A model generated the notes under the pieces. It worked only from the letters and a program-made list of their open reading frames with translations, was not told the DNA's origin and ran no database searches. A stretch of 18,573 bases of DNA from Mariprofundus sp. (lineage in GTDB: Bacteria > Pseudomonadota > Zetaproteobacteria > Mariprofundales > Mariprofundaceae): NCBI GenBank assembly GCA_015485035.1, contig WFUI01000194.1, forward strand, positions 1-18,573. The letters run 5' to 3'. Shown in pieces: positions 7,214-15,271 of this stretch; the stretch's first letter is position 1; each line of letters starts with the position of its first letter. A program made the position numbers and the translations under genes.

Positions 7214-7534
7214 ATGCAGCAATTACCGGAAGATAAAGTCAAGGAAGCCAGCCAGGGATTACGGGCCATTGCACATGAATTACGCTTGTCAGTATTGTGT
7301 TTATTGCTGGAGCGGCCAATGTGTGTGCATGAGTTGATGGAAGCCACTGGAGCGGCGCAGTCGAATCTGTCCCAGCATTTGACCAAAATGCGTTTGTTGG
7401 GCATTGTTGACAATGAAAAACGCGGGCAACAGGTGTTCTACCGTATCGGTAATCCGGCATTCGCTGATCTGGTACAGGCATTGAAACAAATTTATTGTCC
7501 GGAAATGTGCAGCGGTGCTGCGAGAGGGGAGTGA
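7214..7534 (+). CDS. ArsR-family regulator of the persulfide-sensing BigR/SqrR/HlyU type
   Basis: This 106-residue winged-helix repressor has recognition helix sequence GAAQSNLSQHLTKMRLLGIV at 46-65 and wing RGQQVFYRI at 70-78. The metal-binding ELCVCDL motif of ArsR/SmtB proteins is absent. Instead C29 (VLCLLL, helix 2) and C95 (QIYCPEM, last helix) are 66 residues apart, the same spacing as the reactive pairs of BigR, SqrR and HlyU as I remember them. Those proteins form a disulfide or polysulfide bridge and release DNA when exposed to hydropersulfide. Extra cysteines C37 and C99 are present. ATG 7214 was preferred to an upstream TTG (7196) because that TTG lies upstream of the -10 element. 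The next gene starts three bases after its stop, and rhodanese genes downstream support sulfur sensing. Confidence 0.85.
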   Translation: MQQLPEDKVKEASQGLRAIAHELRLSVLCLLLERPMCVHELMEATGAAQSNLSQHLTKMRLLGIVDNEKRGQQVFYRIGNPAFADLVQALKQIYCPEMCSGAARGE

Positions 7535-7537
7535 ACG

Positions 7538-8908
7538 GTGTTTTTTTGGTCTAATGTATCAGTAAATTATAATGTTTTAATTAAACCAGTGGTGGTACTT
7601 GTATCTGTGATGATCTCTGCATCTGCATATGCAGCAGAGATTACAACACTCAGGGAGAGTGTAAACTATGCCTTGCATCATAACCGGTTGCTGGCCGCTG
7701 ATAACAGTTCTGTTGAACAGGCAAGGGCAGGACAGGATATGGCTTATGGTCATTTTATGCCAAGCATTGACTTGTCGACCGGTGTGGCGAGGACCGACTC
7801 TCCCAGTAACTATTTCGGCACAAAACTGAATCAGCGCAAGATAACTGCTGCAGCTTTTAATCCTGCATTTCTGAATGATCCGGGATATATCAACAACTAC
7901 CAGACCCGTCTGAATGTACGTATGCCAATTTATCAGGGGGGGGCATTGTGGGCCGGTAAGGCGCAGGCGGATCATCAGGCCGAAGCGGCTGTGTTGAGCC
8001 ATGATTACAGGCGACAGCAGGTGCTATATCAGACTATTGCCGCCTATGTACAAACACGTCAGAGCTACACGGCGATTCATGCGATGCAAACAGCAGTGAA
8101 CGCAGCCGAGAAACGCTATCAGGATACGAAGGCATTACAGAAACGCGGTATTTTGATTCAGAGTGATGTCATGGATGCGAATGTGCATTTGCTGCGCAGT
8201 CAATTGAAACTGAAACAGGCCAACAATGCATATGCTCAGGCTCAGGATGCTTTGCAACGGGTGCTGGGGCTGGATGCCGGCACAGGAGTTACTGCTGCAA
8301 AAGAACCGCACCTGACCGTGGCTGAATGGACTGTGGACGAAGCAGTTGATATGGCATTGGCCAAACGGGCTGATTTGAAAGCGCTGGAAGCGGCTTATCA
8401 AGCCAGCCAGGCGGGAGTCGATGTGACGAAGGCTGCATTTTTGCCACATGTCGACCTGGTGGCCGGTCAGGAGTGGAATGCATCGTCGCCGGCATTGAAA
8501 AACCGCAACACCATGATTGGTGCAACAATCAGTATGAATTTGTTTGCCGGTGGTTCGGATCGGGCAAGAACACGTGCATCACGTGCGAAGCAGATTGCCC
8601 TGGAGCTGAAACTTGAAGACTGGAAACAACAGGTTCGCAATGAAGTGCGTCGTGCATGGCGTATGCTGGATGAGAGCAAGGTGCGCAATGCCAGTGAACG
8701 CGAAGCACTGAAACAGAGTGAAGAGTCGCTGCGTATCAAGTCTCTGCGCTATGAGCAGGGTCTGGCCAAAACATCCGACCTGCTCGATGCCCAGTTGCAG
8801 GTGGATACAACACGGTTATCAAGTATCCGGGCCAGATATGATGTCACGATTGCCCAGGCCGCCTTGCAGTTGGCGGTCGGCACACTCAATGAGGGAGTTA
8901 TTCAATGA
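7538..8908 (+). CDS. TolC-family outer-membrane efflux protein
   Basis: The 456-residue protein would form the trimeric outer-membrane channel of a tripartite efflux pump. A signal peptide covers about residues 1-32, with cleavage after ASAYA. Two outer-membrane-efflux repeats follow, each with a LRESVNYALHHN- or VDEAVDMALAKR-like opening helix (about 36-50 and 268-280), long alpha-hairpins rich in Ala and Gln, and beta segments such as TRLNVRMPIYQGG (about 122-134) and ISMNLFAGGSDRARTRA (about 330-346). The start is GTG with GAGGGGAG just upstream. It follows the regulator by three bases and overlaps the adaptor gene by four (ATGA), so the genes are translationally coupled. Confidence 0.92.
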   Translation: MFFWSNVSVNYNVLIKPVVVLVSVMISASAYAAEITTLRESVNYALHHNRLLAADNSSVEQARAGQDMAYGHFMPSIDLSTGVARTDSPSNYFGTKLNQRKITAAAFNPAFLNDPGYINNYQTRLNVRMPIYQGGALWAGKAQADHQAEAAVLSHDYRRQQVLYQTIAAYVQTRQSYTAIHAMQTAVNAAEKRYQDTKALQKRGILIQSDVMDANVHLLRSQLKLKQANNAYAQAQDALQRVLGLDAGTGVTAAKEPHLTVAEWTVDEAVDMALAKRADLKALEAAYQASQAGVDVTKAAFLPHVDLVAGQEWNASSPALKNRNTMIGATISMNLFAGGSDRARTRASRAKQIALELKLEDWKQQVRNEVRRAWRMLDESKVRNASEREALKQSEESLRIKSLRYEQGLAKTSDLLDAQLQVDTTRLSSIRARYDVTIAQAALQLAVGTLNEGVIQ

Positions 8909-9942
8909 ACAGACAGTTTTTGATGATGGTTGGATTGGCAATTGTTCTGCAGGCCTGCAGCAACGAAGGCGAAAATCCACCTGTGGCGCAGCCAGCGGTT
9001 CAGACGCAAGCCAGCCTGATGACACTGAAATCGACAGATGTGGATACGCACTACGTGACCAGTGGTACCGTAACTTCTGATCATCGCGTATCGATCAGTT
9101 CGCGCATTTCCGGCTATATTCGCAAACTCTCCGTACGTGAAGGCGATCATGTCAAAAAAAGACAGGTTCTGGTACGCATTGATCCGGTTAATGCCAAACA
9201 GACACTGGTACAGGCTGAGGCTGATCTGGCCGATGCACGTGCCGATCTGAAACGCTATGAGTCGCTCTATCGCGATCATGCAGCCAGCAAGCAACAACTG
9301 GATCGGGTAAGACTGCGCTACAAAGTCGCCAGATCTCAAGTTGCGCAGGCCCGGAATCAGCTCAGTTATGCCGAGGTACTGTCACCGGTCAATGGGGTTG
9401 TGGTTGAAAAACGTTTAAGTAAAGGTGACCTGGCTCAGCCGGGGGCAGCGATTCTGATACTGGAAGACCCTGCCAGCCTGCTGGTTAAGACGTATGTTTC
9501 CGAACAGTTTGTCAGCGGCATTCATACCGGTGACAAGGTGGATGTGGATATTCCTTCGATGAAACGCCGTATTACCGGCGTGGTTCGTCAGGTAGTGGAA
9601 GCTGCCGATGCTGTATCACATCAATTCATGATTAAAATTTCTCTGCAATCTGATCCGGCCATACATCCGGGCATGTATGCCCAGGTTGGATTTTCTGTGG
9701 GCACGCGTCAGGCGTTAAAGATTCCAAATGCCGCCGTGGTTGAAAGGGCAGGCTTGCATGGTATCTATATTGTGGATGATAAAGGGATTGCCCACTATCG
9801 ACAGATTCGTCTGGGTGAGCAGCTCAACGCTGATCAGGTTGAAGTCCTGGCGGGTTTGCATGATGGCGACCGCATTGCCTGGGGTGCCAGTCCACCGTTG
9901 CAAAGCGGTATGAAAGTACAGGGAACACAGCATGCACAATAA
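8905..9942 (+). CDS. RND efflux periplasmic adaptor (membrane fusion protein), lipoprotein
   Basis: The 345-residue adaptor bridges the RND permease and the TolC-type channel. The N-terminus MNRQFLMMVGLAIVLQACS contains the lipobox LQAC with C18, so it should be lipid-anchored in the inner membrane facing the periplasm. A split lipoyl domain is visible: SGYIRKLSVREGDHVKKRQVLVRID at about 68-92 and LSPVNGVVVEKRLSKGDLAQPGAAI at about 157-181. Between them is an alpha-hairpin (about 97-150, AEADLADARADLKRYESLY). Beta-barrel and membrane-proximal domains follow. The RND gene starts 11 bases before this gene ends. Confidence 0.93.
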   Translation: MNRQFLMMVGLAIVLQACSNEGENPPVAQPAVQTQASLMTLKSTDVDTHYVTSGTVTSDHRVSISSRISGYIRKLSVREGDHVKKRQVLVRIDPVNAKQTLVQAEADLADARADLKRYESLYRDHAASKQQLDRVRLRYKVARSQVAQARNQLSYAEVLSPVNGVVVEKRLSKGDLAQPGAAILILEDPASLLVKTYVSEQFVSGIHTGDKVDVDIPSMKRRITGVVRQVVEAADAVSHQFMIKISLQSDPAIHPGMYAQVGFSVGTRQALKIPNAAVVERAGLHGIYIVDDKGIAHYRQIRLGEQLNADQVEVLAGLHDGDRIAWGASPPLQSGMKVQGTQHAQ

Positions 9943-12900
9943 TGAACCCCTCAATATTGCCGGTCGCTTCGGCAAGGCGGCGATGTTCTCCAACCTGACG
10001 CCGATGCTCAGTTTGTTGATCTTTCTGATCGGCGCATTGGCACTGATGGTAACACCGCGTGAGGAGAATCCGACTATTGATGTACCTGCTGCCAATGTGA
10101 TCGTGCAGATGCAGGGTGCTTCACCTGAAGAGGTGCAGAATCTGATTTTGCGACCGCTGGAAATGATTCTGCGGGAAATGACGGGGGTGGATCACACCTA
10201 CGGCGTCGCGCTGGATTCACAAGCCGTGGTGACGGTGATGTTCAAGGTGGGTGAAGATAAGGAAGCGAGCCTGGTTAAACTATATGATCGTATCATGCAT
10301 AATCTTGATCGTTTGCCAGCCGGGGCATCCGAACCGCTGGTTAAACCGCTGGATGTCGATGATGTGCCCGTTTCGGTGATTACACTCTCATCCAATGCCA
10401 TGGATGGTTTGGCGCTGAAGCGACTGGCCGAGCGTGTGCGTGATCAGTTGACCCCGCTCGATGATGTTTCGGTGGCCGATATTATCGGTGGCAATGATCG
10501 TCAGGTTCGTATTCAGCTCGATCCGGTGCGTCTGGCTGCCTATCATATTGCGCTGGATCAATTGCACCGGGTGCTGGTCAGTGCCAACGCCGGTGGTCCT
10601 ACAGGGCAACTGGTCGGTGATAATCGCAATATCAAGGTATGGTTAAACGGTTATCTGAACAGTGCTACAGAGGTGGGGCGTTTGATTGTCGGCCAGTGGC
10701 AGCACAAAGCGATTTATCTGAGCGATGTGGCAACGATCAGTGATGGCCCGTCTGAATCGGATGTCTATCACCGTATCGGTTTCGGCCAATCGGTGGCAGG
10801 CCATGCCGTCGGTGAGGAGCGTCCTGCTGTATCGATTACACTGGCCAAAAAACGCGGTACCAATGCTGTTGAAGTAACTAACCGTATCGAAAACAAGCTG
10901 AATGATCTGAAGGGTGATTTTATTCCGGATAATGTCTCGGTAGTCATCACGCGCGATTCCGGTGAACGGGCCAATGCGGCGGTGAATCTGTTGCTGGAAC
11001 ACCTTGGTATCGCCATAGCCACGGTAATTATAATTCTGCTGCTGTTTTTGGGCTGGCGTGAAGCGGCAATTGTGACCATGAATATCCCGCTGATTCTGAT
11101 GATTGTGCTGGCTGTGGGTTTCCTGGCCGATCAAACGATCAACCGCATTGCCCTGTTTGCCCTGATTCTGGCGCTTGGCCTGCTCGTGGATGATGCGATA
11201 GTGGTGATAGAAAATATTCACCGTCATCTGCATCACGGCGCAAACAGTTTGAAAGAGAAGGCGGCGCTGATTGTTTCAGCGGTCAACGAGACCGGCAAAC
11301 CGACCATTATCGCCACCATTGCCGTGATTCTGGCGTTTTTACCGATGGGGTTTGTAACCGGTATGATGGGGCCGTATATGGGGCCGATTCCGTTCAATAC
11401 GCCAATTGCTATGGCTGCATCCCTGGTTATCGCCTATATGTTTACACCGTGGATCGCTCAGCGCTGGTTGCCTTGCAAGATGACTGATGCGACGATGGAA
11501 GAGAAGGACGCCTCACCCAAAGATGCGGTGCATCGCATGTATATGCGACTGGCAACGCCACTGGTGGAGTCCAAAGCCAAACGTCGTTTGTTTGCACTGG
11601 TGGTTTTTATATTGTTTGCGGCGGCAATGCTGGAGCCAGGCTGGCAGTTTCTGCGCCCGTCCGGCATCAATGGCCCGATGACGCCCGGATCGGTCGAGTT
11701 GAAAATGCTGCCCAAGGGTAACAACAACACGTTTAATATTACCATCGATCTGCCGGAAGGCGCAGCACTGGAAGAGACTGACCGGGTGGCTCGTGAAGTG
11801 GCCGAAGTGGTTCGTTCGCATCCGATGGTGACGGACTATGAAACTTTCGTCGGCCGGGGCGGTCCGGTTGATTTCAATGGCATGTTGCGCGGAGCAGTGC
11901 TGCGTCAAGGTGCCAACCTGGCCGATATTCGGGTCAATCTGGTGGATAAGCATGAACGTTCTATTCAATCAGCCGGGATTGTGCTTGAGCTGCGCGAGAT
12001 GCTAAAACAGCTTATTGCAGAACACCCGAAAGTGAGCATTAAGCTGGTGGAAGACCCGCCGGGCCCGCCGGTTCGAGCCACCTTGTTGGGTGAGATTTAT
12101 GGCCCGGATTACGCCACTTTACGTGAGATGGCCAAGTCCGTGCGTCATACTTTTGAGCAGACTTATGATGTGACTGATATCGATGATTCGGTCGGTGATG
12201 ATCAACAGCAGCTGAACATCAATGTGAACAAGGAAAAAGCTGCACAGCTGGGTGTGGCGACAGCGCAGGTCGAGATTGCCCTTCGCGACTTTCTGCGAGG
12301 TTACGACTTTGGCGCGCTGCATGTACGTAATGAGCGTCACCAGATCAAGCTGCATGTGCAGCTGCCCAAGGCATTGCGTGCCCATGCCGAAGACCTGAAC
12401 AGAATCTACGTCAGCGGTACGCACGGCCCGGTTCCGTTATCGGCTTTTTCCACAGTGGAAATGGGTATTGCTGCCAAAGCGATCTACAGCAAGGACGGAC
12501 ATCAGGTGGTCTATGTCATGGCTGAACCGAAGCAGGGGTCGCAGGTTTATTCATTGCTGGGCATGGATGGCGAACTCGATGGTTCGGAAATATTGCCTGG
12601 CACGACATTAAAAACCGGTGGTATGCATTTCACCAAGAGCACACCGGAAGATACATATGGGTACCATATGCTGTGGGATGGTGAGATGCGTTTGACACTG
12701 GATGTGTTCCGCGATCTGGGAGCTGCATTTATTGTTGCACTGGTGCTGATTTATCTGCTGATGGTGGCTTATTATGGTCAAATGATTTTGCCGATGCTGG
12801 TGATGGCGCCGACAGCATTGACCATGATCGGTATTTTTCCCGGCCACTGGATTACAGGCCAGCCGTTCACGGCGACATCGATGATCGGCATGATCGCTTT

Positions 12901-13216
12901 GGCCGGCATTGTGGTGCGTAACTCCACGCTGCTGATCGATTTCATTCTCGATTATCGCAAGCGCGGCTTCGATGTGAAAACAGCTGTATTGGAAGCCGGT
13001 GCGGTGCGTGCCCGCCCGATCCTGCTAACCGCACTGGCTGTGATTGCCGGTACATCAATCATGATCACCGATCCGGTATTCGGAGGTCTGGGTGTATCCA
13101 TGGCTTTCGGTACGCTTGCAGCCACAATTCTGACCCTGTTTGTAACACCGTTAATGTATTACCTGTGGCAGAAAAACAAGCCATGGGTTGATGATGCAGA
13201 AGCATGTGAAACCTGA
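9932..13216 (+). CDS. RND-family efflux permease
   Basis: This 1094-residue proton-driven inner-membrane permease has the duplicated RND layout: a first membrane helix (about 24-41), a large periplasmic loop, a block of membrane helices (about 355-550), helix 7, a second periplasmic loop (about 585-890) and a final helix block. D420 and D421 in GLLVDDAIVVIENI are the proton-relay aspartates of helix 4. In helix 10 the usual lysine is replaced by R996 (GIVVRNSTLLIDF). The sequence PREENPTIDVP after helix 1 and QGASPEEV resemble hydrophobe/amphiphile pumps. It lacks an obvious CusA-like metal methionine triad by eye, but this was not checked by alignment. Substrate unknown. AGGGA before the ATG is its ribosome binding site, inside the adaptor gene. 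Confidence 0.93.
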   Translation: MHNNEPLNIAGRFGKAAMFSNLTPMLSLLIFLIGALALMVTPREENPTIDVPAANVIVQMQGASPEEVQNLILRPLEMILREMTGVDHTYGVALDSQAVVTVMFKVGEDKEASLVKLYDRIMHNLDRLPAGASEPLVKPLDVDDVPVSVITLSSNAMDGLALKRLAERVRDQLTPLDDVSVADIIGGNDRQVRIQLDPVRLAAYHIALDQLHRVLVSANAGGPTGQLVGDNRNIKVWLNGYLNSATEVGRLIVGQWQHKAIYLSDVATISDGPSESDVYHRIGFGQSVAGHAVGEERPAVSITLAKKRGTNAVEVTNRIENKLNDLKGDFIPDNVSVVITRDSGERANAAVNLLLEHLGIAIATVIIILLLFLGWREAAIVTMNIPLILMIVLAVGFLADQTINRIALFALILALGLLVDDAIVVIENIHRHLHHGANSLKEKAALIVSAVNETGKPTIIATIAVILAFLPMGFVTGMMGPYMGPIPFNTPIAMAASLVIAYMFTPWIAQRWLPCKMTDATMEEKDASPKDAVHRMYMRLATPLVESKAKRRLFALVVFILFAAAMLEPGWQFLRPSGINGPMTPGSVELKMLPKGNNNTFNITIDLPEGAALEETDRVAREVAEVVRSHPMVTDYETFVGRGGPVDFNGMLRGAVLRQGANLADIRVNLVDKHERSIQSAGIVLELREMLKQLIAEHPKVSIKLVEDPPGPPVRATLLGEIYGPDYATLREMAKSVRHTFEQTYDVTDIDDSVGDDQQQLNINVNKEKAAQLGVATAQVEIALRDFLRGYDFGALHVRNERHQIKLHVQLPKALRAHAEDLNRIYVSGTHGPVPLSAFSTVEMGIAAKAIYSKDGHQVVYVMAEPKQGSQVYSLLGMDGELDGSEILPGTTLKTGGMHFTKSTPEDTYGYHMLWDGEMRLTLDVFRDLGAAFIVALVLIYLLMVAYYGQMILPMLVMAPTALTMIGIFPGHWITGQPFTATSMIGMIALAGIVVRNSTLLIDFILDYRKRGFDVKTAVLEAGAVRARPILLTALAVIAGTSIMITDPVFGGLGVSMAFGTLAATILTLFVTPLMYYLWQKNKPWVDDAEACET

Positions 13217-13243
13217 AAAGAATATAGTAACAAGGAGAAAACA

Positions 13244-13462
13244 ATGACCATTCAACGAATGATACGAATTATTGCAGGCACATTTATCCTGCTCAGTCTT
13301 TATCTGTCTTACCGCTACAATGGCGTGAATTTAACGGAGCCGACCTGGCTGTGGTTCACTGCTTTTGTCGGAGCCAACCTGCTGCAGTCCGGTTTTACAC
13401 AGTGGTGTTTGATGGAAATTATTCTGTCCAAACTGGGTTTTAAACACAGCTGCGACAGATAA
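13244..13462 (+). CDS. DUF2892 small membrane protein (YgaP-type transmembrane domain)
   Basis: The 72-residue protein has two hydrophobic segments (about 7-24 and 34-52) and ends in QWCLMEIILSKLGFKHSC. This resembles the DUF2892 domain, whose members often show a GFCPMEIIL-like segment with a conserved Cys (here C55). In E. coli the same type of membrane domain is fused to a rhodanese in YgaP, next to the BigR-like regulator YgaV. Here it is a separate gene placed before a rhodanese gene. A good ribosome binding site (AAGGAG) precedes the ATG, 27 bases after the RND stop. Its biochemical role is not established. Confidence 0.8.
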   Translation: MTIQRMIRIIAGTFILLSLYLSYRYNGVNLTEPTWLWFTAFVGANLLQSGFTQWCLMEIILSKLGFKHSCDR

Positions 13463-13475
13463 CCCGTTGACGGGT
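13462..13475 (+). other. GC-rich hairpin at the DUF2892 stop codon
   Basis: ACCCG (13462-13466) and CGGGT (13471-13475) pair around a TTGA loop, starting on the last base of the stop codon. A pyrimidine-rich stretch follows at 13489-13503, but there is no clean T-run. It may reduce transcription or protect the 3' end between the pump part and the sulfur part of the operon. Confidence 0.35.
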
Positions 13476-13527
13476 GCAGGCGGTGTTCCTTTCCCCTCCC
13501 TTTAGATGCCACTGCCTGTGCCTGTCT

Positions 13528-13543
13528 TAATATTTATCAATAT
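13528..13543. promoter_or_regulatory. Second AT-rich dyad, candidate internal operator
   Basis: ATATT (13530-13534) and AATAT (13539-13543) are inverted around TATC. The element shares the 9-mer TTATCAATA with the reverse complement of the candidate operator at 7168-7189. It lies in the 117-base spacer before the membrane-anchored rhodanese. The same regulator may bind here, but the symmetry is weaker and no good promoter is evident. Confidence 0.35.
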
Positions 13544-13579
13544 CCGGAAAAGTTCAACGATTTGACAGGAGAAAAACCC

Positions 13580-13987
13580 ATGCAATTTATGCAACAAAAT
13601 GCTGTTTATATTTTTTTGGCACTATTTATCGGCTGGATGCTGTGGCAACGCATGATTGCACCGAAACTTTCGGGTGTGAAAACTATTTCAGCCGGTGAAT
13701 ATCTTCAGATGCGCAAACAGCCACATACACTACTGGATGTTCGGCAACCCGGAGAGTGGGCATCCGGTCACCCCAAAACTGCCGTGCATATACCATTGGG
13801 TGAGGTAACCAAACGCATGCATGAAATAGAACAGGACAAACCTGTAGTGGTAATCTGCGCTTCAGGAAACCGTTCGGCCATGGCTGCTACTGCACTGGCC
13901 AAGTCCGGGTTTGATACCGTGTACAATTTTTCCGGAGGTATGGGCGCATGGCAGGGCGCCGGCTTGCCGTTGAAGTCTGGAGCCTGA
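13580..13987 (+). CDS. Membrane-anchored single-domain rhodanese
   Basis: Rhodaneses move sulfane sulfur through a cysteine persulfide. This 135-residue protein has one membrane helix (about 8-24) followed by a rhodanese domain (about 34-133) with LLDVRQPGEWASGHPKTAVHIP and the active-site loop CASGNRS, catalytic C93. Positive residues directly after the helix (R24, K29, K34) suggest the domain faces the cytoplasm. The frame extends to a TTG at 13562, but AGGAG at 13567-13571 lies within that extension and serves ATG 13580. With DUF2892 it rebuilds the two parts of YgaP as separate genes. The TauE-like gene starts four bases after its stop. Confidence 0.88.
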   Translation: MQFMQQNAVYIFLALFIGWMLWQRMIAPKLSGVKTISAGEYLQMRKQPHTLLDVRQPGEWASGHPKTAVHIPLGEVTKRMHEIEQDKPVVVICASGNRSAMAATALAKSGFDTVYNFSGGMGAWQGAGLPLKSGA

Positions 13988-13991
13988 TTCG

Positions 13992-14741
13992 ATGACTCTC
14001 TCCCTGTGGCTGGCAGCACCATTGATAGGTCTGGTGCTGTCCTTGTTTGCAGCAGGAGGGGGGATGATTGCTGTGCCGCTGCTCAGCTTCGGGGTTGGTA
14101 TGCCGCTTAAACAGGCGGTTGCCACAAGTTTGATTATTGTCGCCTGCATTAGCCTTGTTGCTCTGCTGCAAAAGAAACGCTGGCGGTTGATTGAATGGCG
14201 GCTGCACCGTTTTTTTGCCATAGGCGGTATGCTCGGTGGTTTTTTGGGGGCAAGCATTGGCTTACATATTACAGATAAGGTTCAGGCCATTATTTTTGCT
14301 GTACTGGTATTATTTGTGGCATGGTGGATGAATAGTGGCTTGATGCAAAAAATTTCTGCCCATGCCAAAACGACACCGTGTGATTGCCGCTATTCCATGC
14401 TTGCAGGTATCGGGACAGGACTGGTCACCGGATTGCTCGGTATCGGTGGCGGTTTTCTGATTGTACCGCTGTTGTTGATGCTGGGCGTGGTTAGTTATCA
14501 GTCTGCCGTTGCCCATTCACTGGTGCTGATTATATCCAGTTCGCTGGTTGCTGCATTAAGGTATACCGAGAACCTGGATATTGCATGGTACCCCACATTA
14601 TGGGTTGTAGTACTGGCTGCAACAGGTACATGGGCAGGCAGTTTTATTGCTGCGAAATACTCTTCCCGGCATTTGCAAAAGGGATTCAGTGTAATGCTTA
14701 CCATGATGGCTGGATGGATGTTGTATCGGGTCTTTAGCTGA
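13992..14741 (+). CDS. TauE/SafE-family anion permease
   Basis: The 249-residue integral membrane protein has about eight hydrophobic segments and the family's duplicated glycine-rich motif: AAGGGMIAVPLLSFGVGMP at about 20-38 and GIGGGFLIVPLLLMLGV at about 150-166. Each is followed by a QAVATSL- or QSAVAHSL-type sequence. Family members are proposed to export sulfite, sulfoacetate or related anions, and one occurs in the Xylella bigR operon, where sulfite export was suggested. Sitting between rhodanese genes, it most likely moves a sulfur oxyanion such as sulfite or thiosulfate. Direction and substrate are inferred. The start four bases after the preceding stop indicates coupling. Confidence 0.88.
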   Translation: MTLSLWLAAPLIGLVLSLFAAGGGMIAVPLLSFGVGMPLKQAVATSLIIVACISLVALLQKKRWRLIEWRLHRFFAIGGMLGGFLGASIGLHITDKVQAIIFAVLVLFVAWWMNSGLMQKISAHAKTTPCDCRYSMLAGIGTGLVTGLLGIGGGFLIVPLLLMLGVVSYQSAVAHSLVLIISSSLVAALRYTENLDIAWYPTLWVVVLAATGTWAGSFIAAKYSSRHLQKGFSVMLTMMAGWMLYRVFS

Positions 14742-14751
14742 TAAGGTTTTC

Positions 14752-14815
14752 TGATCAGGCAAAAATATATTGTACCAAAGTGGCATTATCACTGAAATGA
14801 AACATTGATCAGGCA
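14752..14815 (+). repeat. Direct repeat TGATCAGGCA, two copies
   Basis: TGATCAGGCA occurs at 14752-14761 and again at 14806-14815, 54 bases apart start to start (about five helical turns). Both copies lie in the 116-base spacer before the exported rhodanese. The spacing would place bound proteins on the same DNA face, so the pair may regulate the last two rhodanese genes. A small palindrome AATATATT (14764-14771) lies between the copies. Confidence 0.4.
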
Positions 14816-14857
14816 TAGCATATAGACATGATGATTATGAATGAAAGGAGAAACAAT

Positions 14858-15271
14858 ATGAAACGATTGATGATGGTGGCTGCAATAGTCATTGCTTTAC
14901 CACTGGCAGGCACGGCTTGTGGCTTTGGGGAGCAGGTTGCCGATGGTTATGAAAATGCCAGCGTGGCGCATGCACATGAACACTGGATGCAGGGGGATCA
15001 GTCGAAGATTCCTTTTATGTTACTGGATGTACGTACCCCGGAGGAATATGCACAAGGCCATATTGCCGGTGCGAAACTGATTCCGGTGCAGATATTGGCT
15101 GAACGTTTGAGCGAAGTGCCGCATGACAAGCAGGTTTATGTCTATTGTCATTCAGGCAAGCGTTCAGCGAGGGCTGCGAAACTGTTGGCGGAAAATGGAT
15201 TTACCAACATTGAAAATATCAAGGGCGGTATTGTGGCATGGAAAGAAGCAGGCTACCCGGTGGAGAAATAA
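14858..15271 (+). CDS. Exported single-domain rhodanese
   Basis: The 137-residue protein begins MKRLMMVAAIVIALPLAGTAC, a typical export signal. C21 could be lipidated, but GTAC is an imperfect lipobox, so a plain Sec cleavage near residues 20-22 is equally possible. The rhodanese domain (about 34-136) has FMLLDVRTPEEYAQGHIAGAKLIPV and active-site loop CHSGKRS with catalytic C97. It should act in the periplasm, transferring sulfane sulfur to an unknown acceptor. The frame is open from 14828, but AAAGGAG at 14843-14849 sets ATG 14858 as start. It is directly followed, without a gap, by a related cytosolic rhodanese. Confidence 0.88.
   Translation: MKRLMMVAAIVIALPLAGTACGFGEQVADGYENASVAHAHEHWMQGDQSKIPFMLLDVRTPEEYAQGHIAGAKLIPVQILAERLSEVPHDKQVYVYCHSGKRSARAAKLLAENGFTNIENIKGGIVAWKEAGYPVEK

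Noticed and set aside
7214..7534. Arsenic or metal-responsive ArsR/SmtB regulator
   Set aside because: The ELCVCDL metal motif is absent and no arsenic or metal transporter genes follow; the C29/C95 spacing and sulfur genes favour a persulfide sensor.
10643..11236. Minus-strand 197-codon open frame inside the RND gene
   Set aside because: Antisense to a conserved stretch of the permease, with a His/Gln-rich composition typical of a shadow frame.
9932..13216. CusA-type heavy-metal RND pump
   Set aside because: No Cus-type neighbours (CusF, copper sensors) are present and the N-terminal sequence looks closer to hydrophobe/amphiphile pumps; not excluded without alignment.
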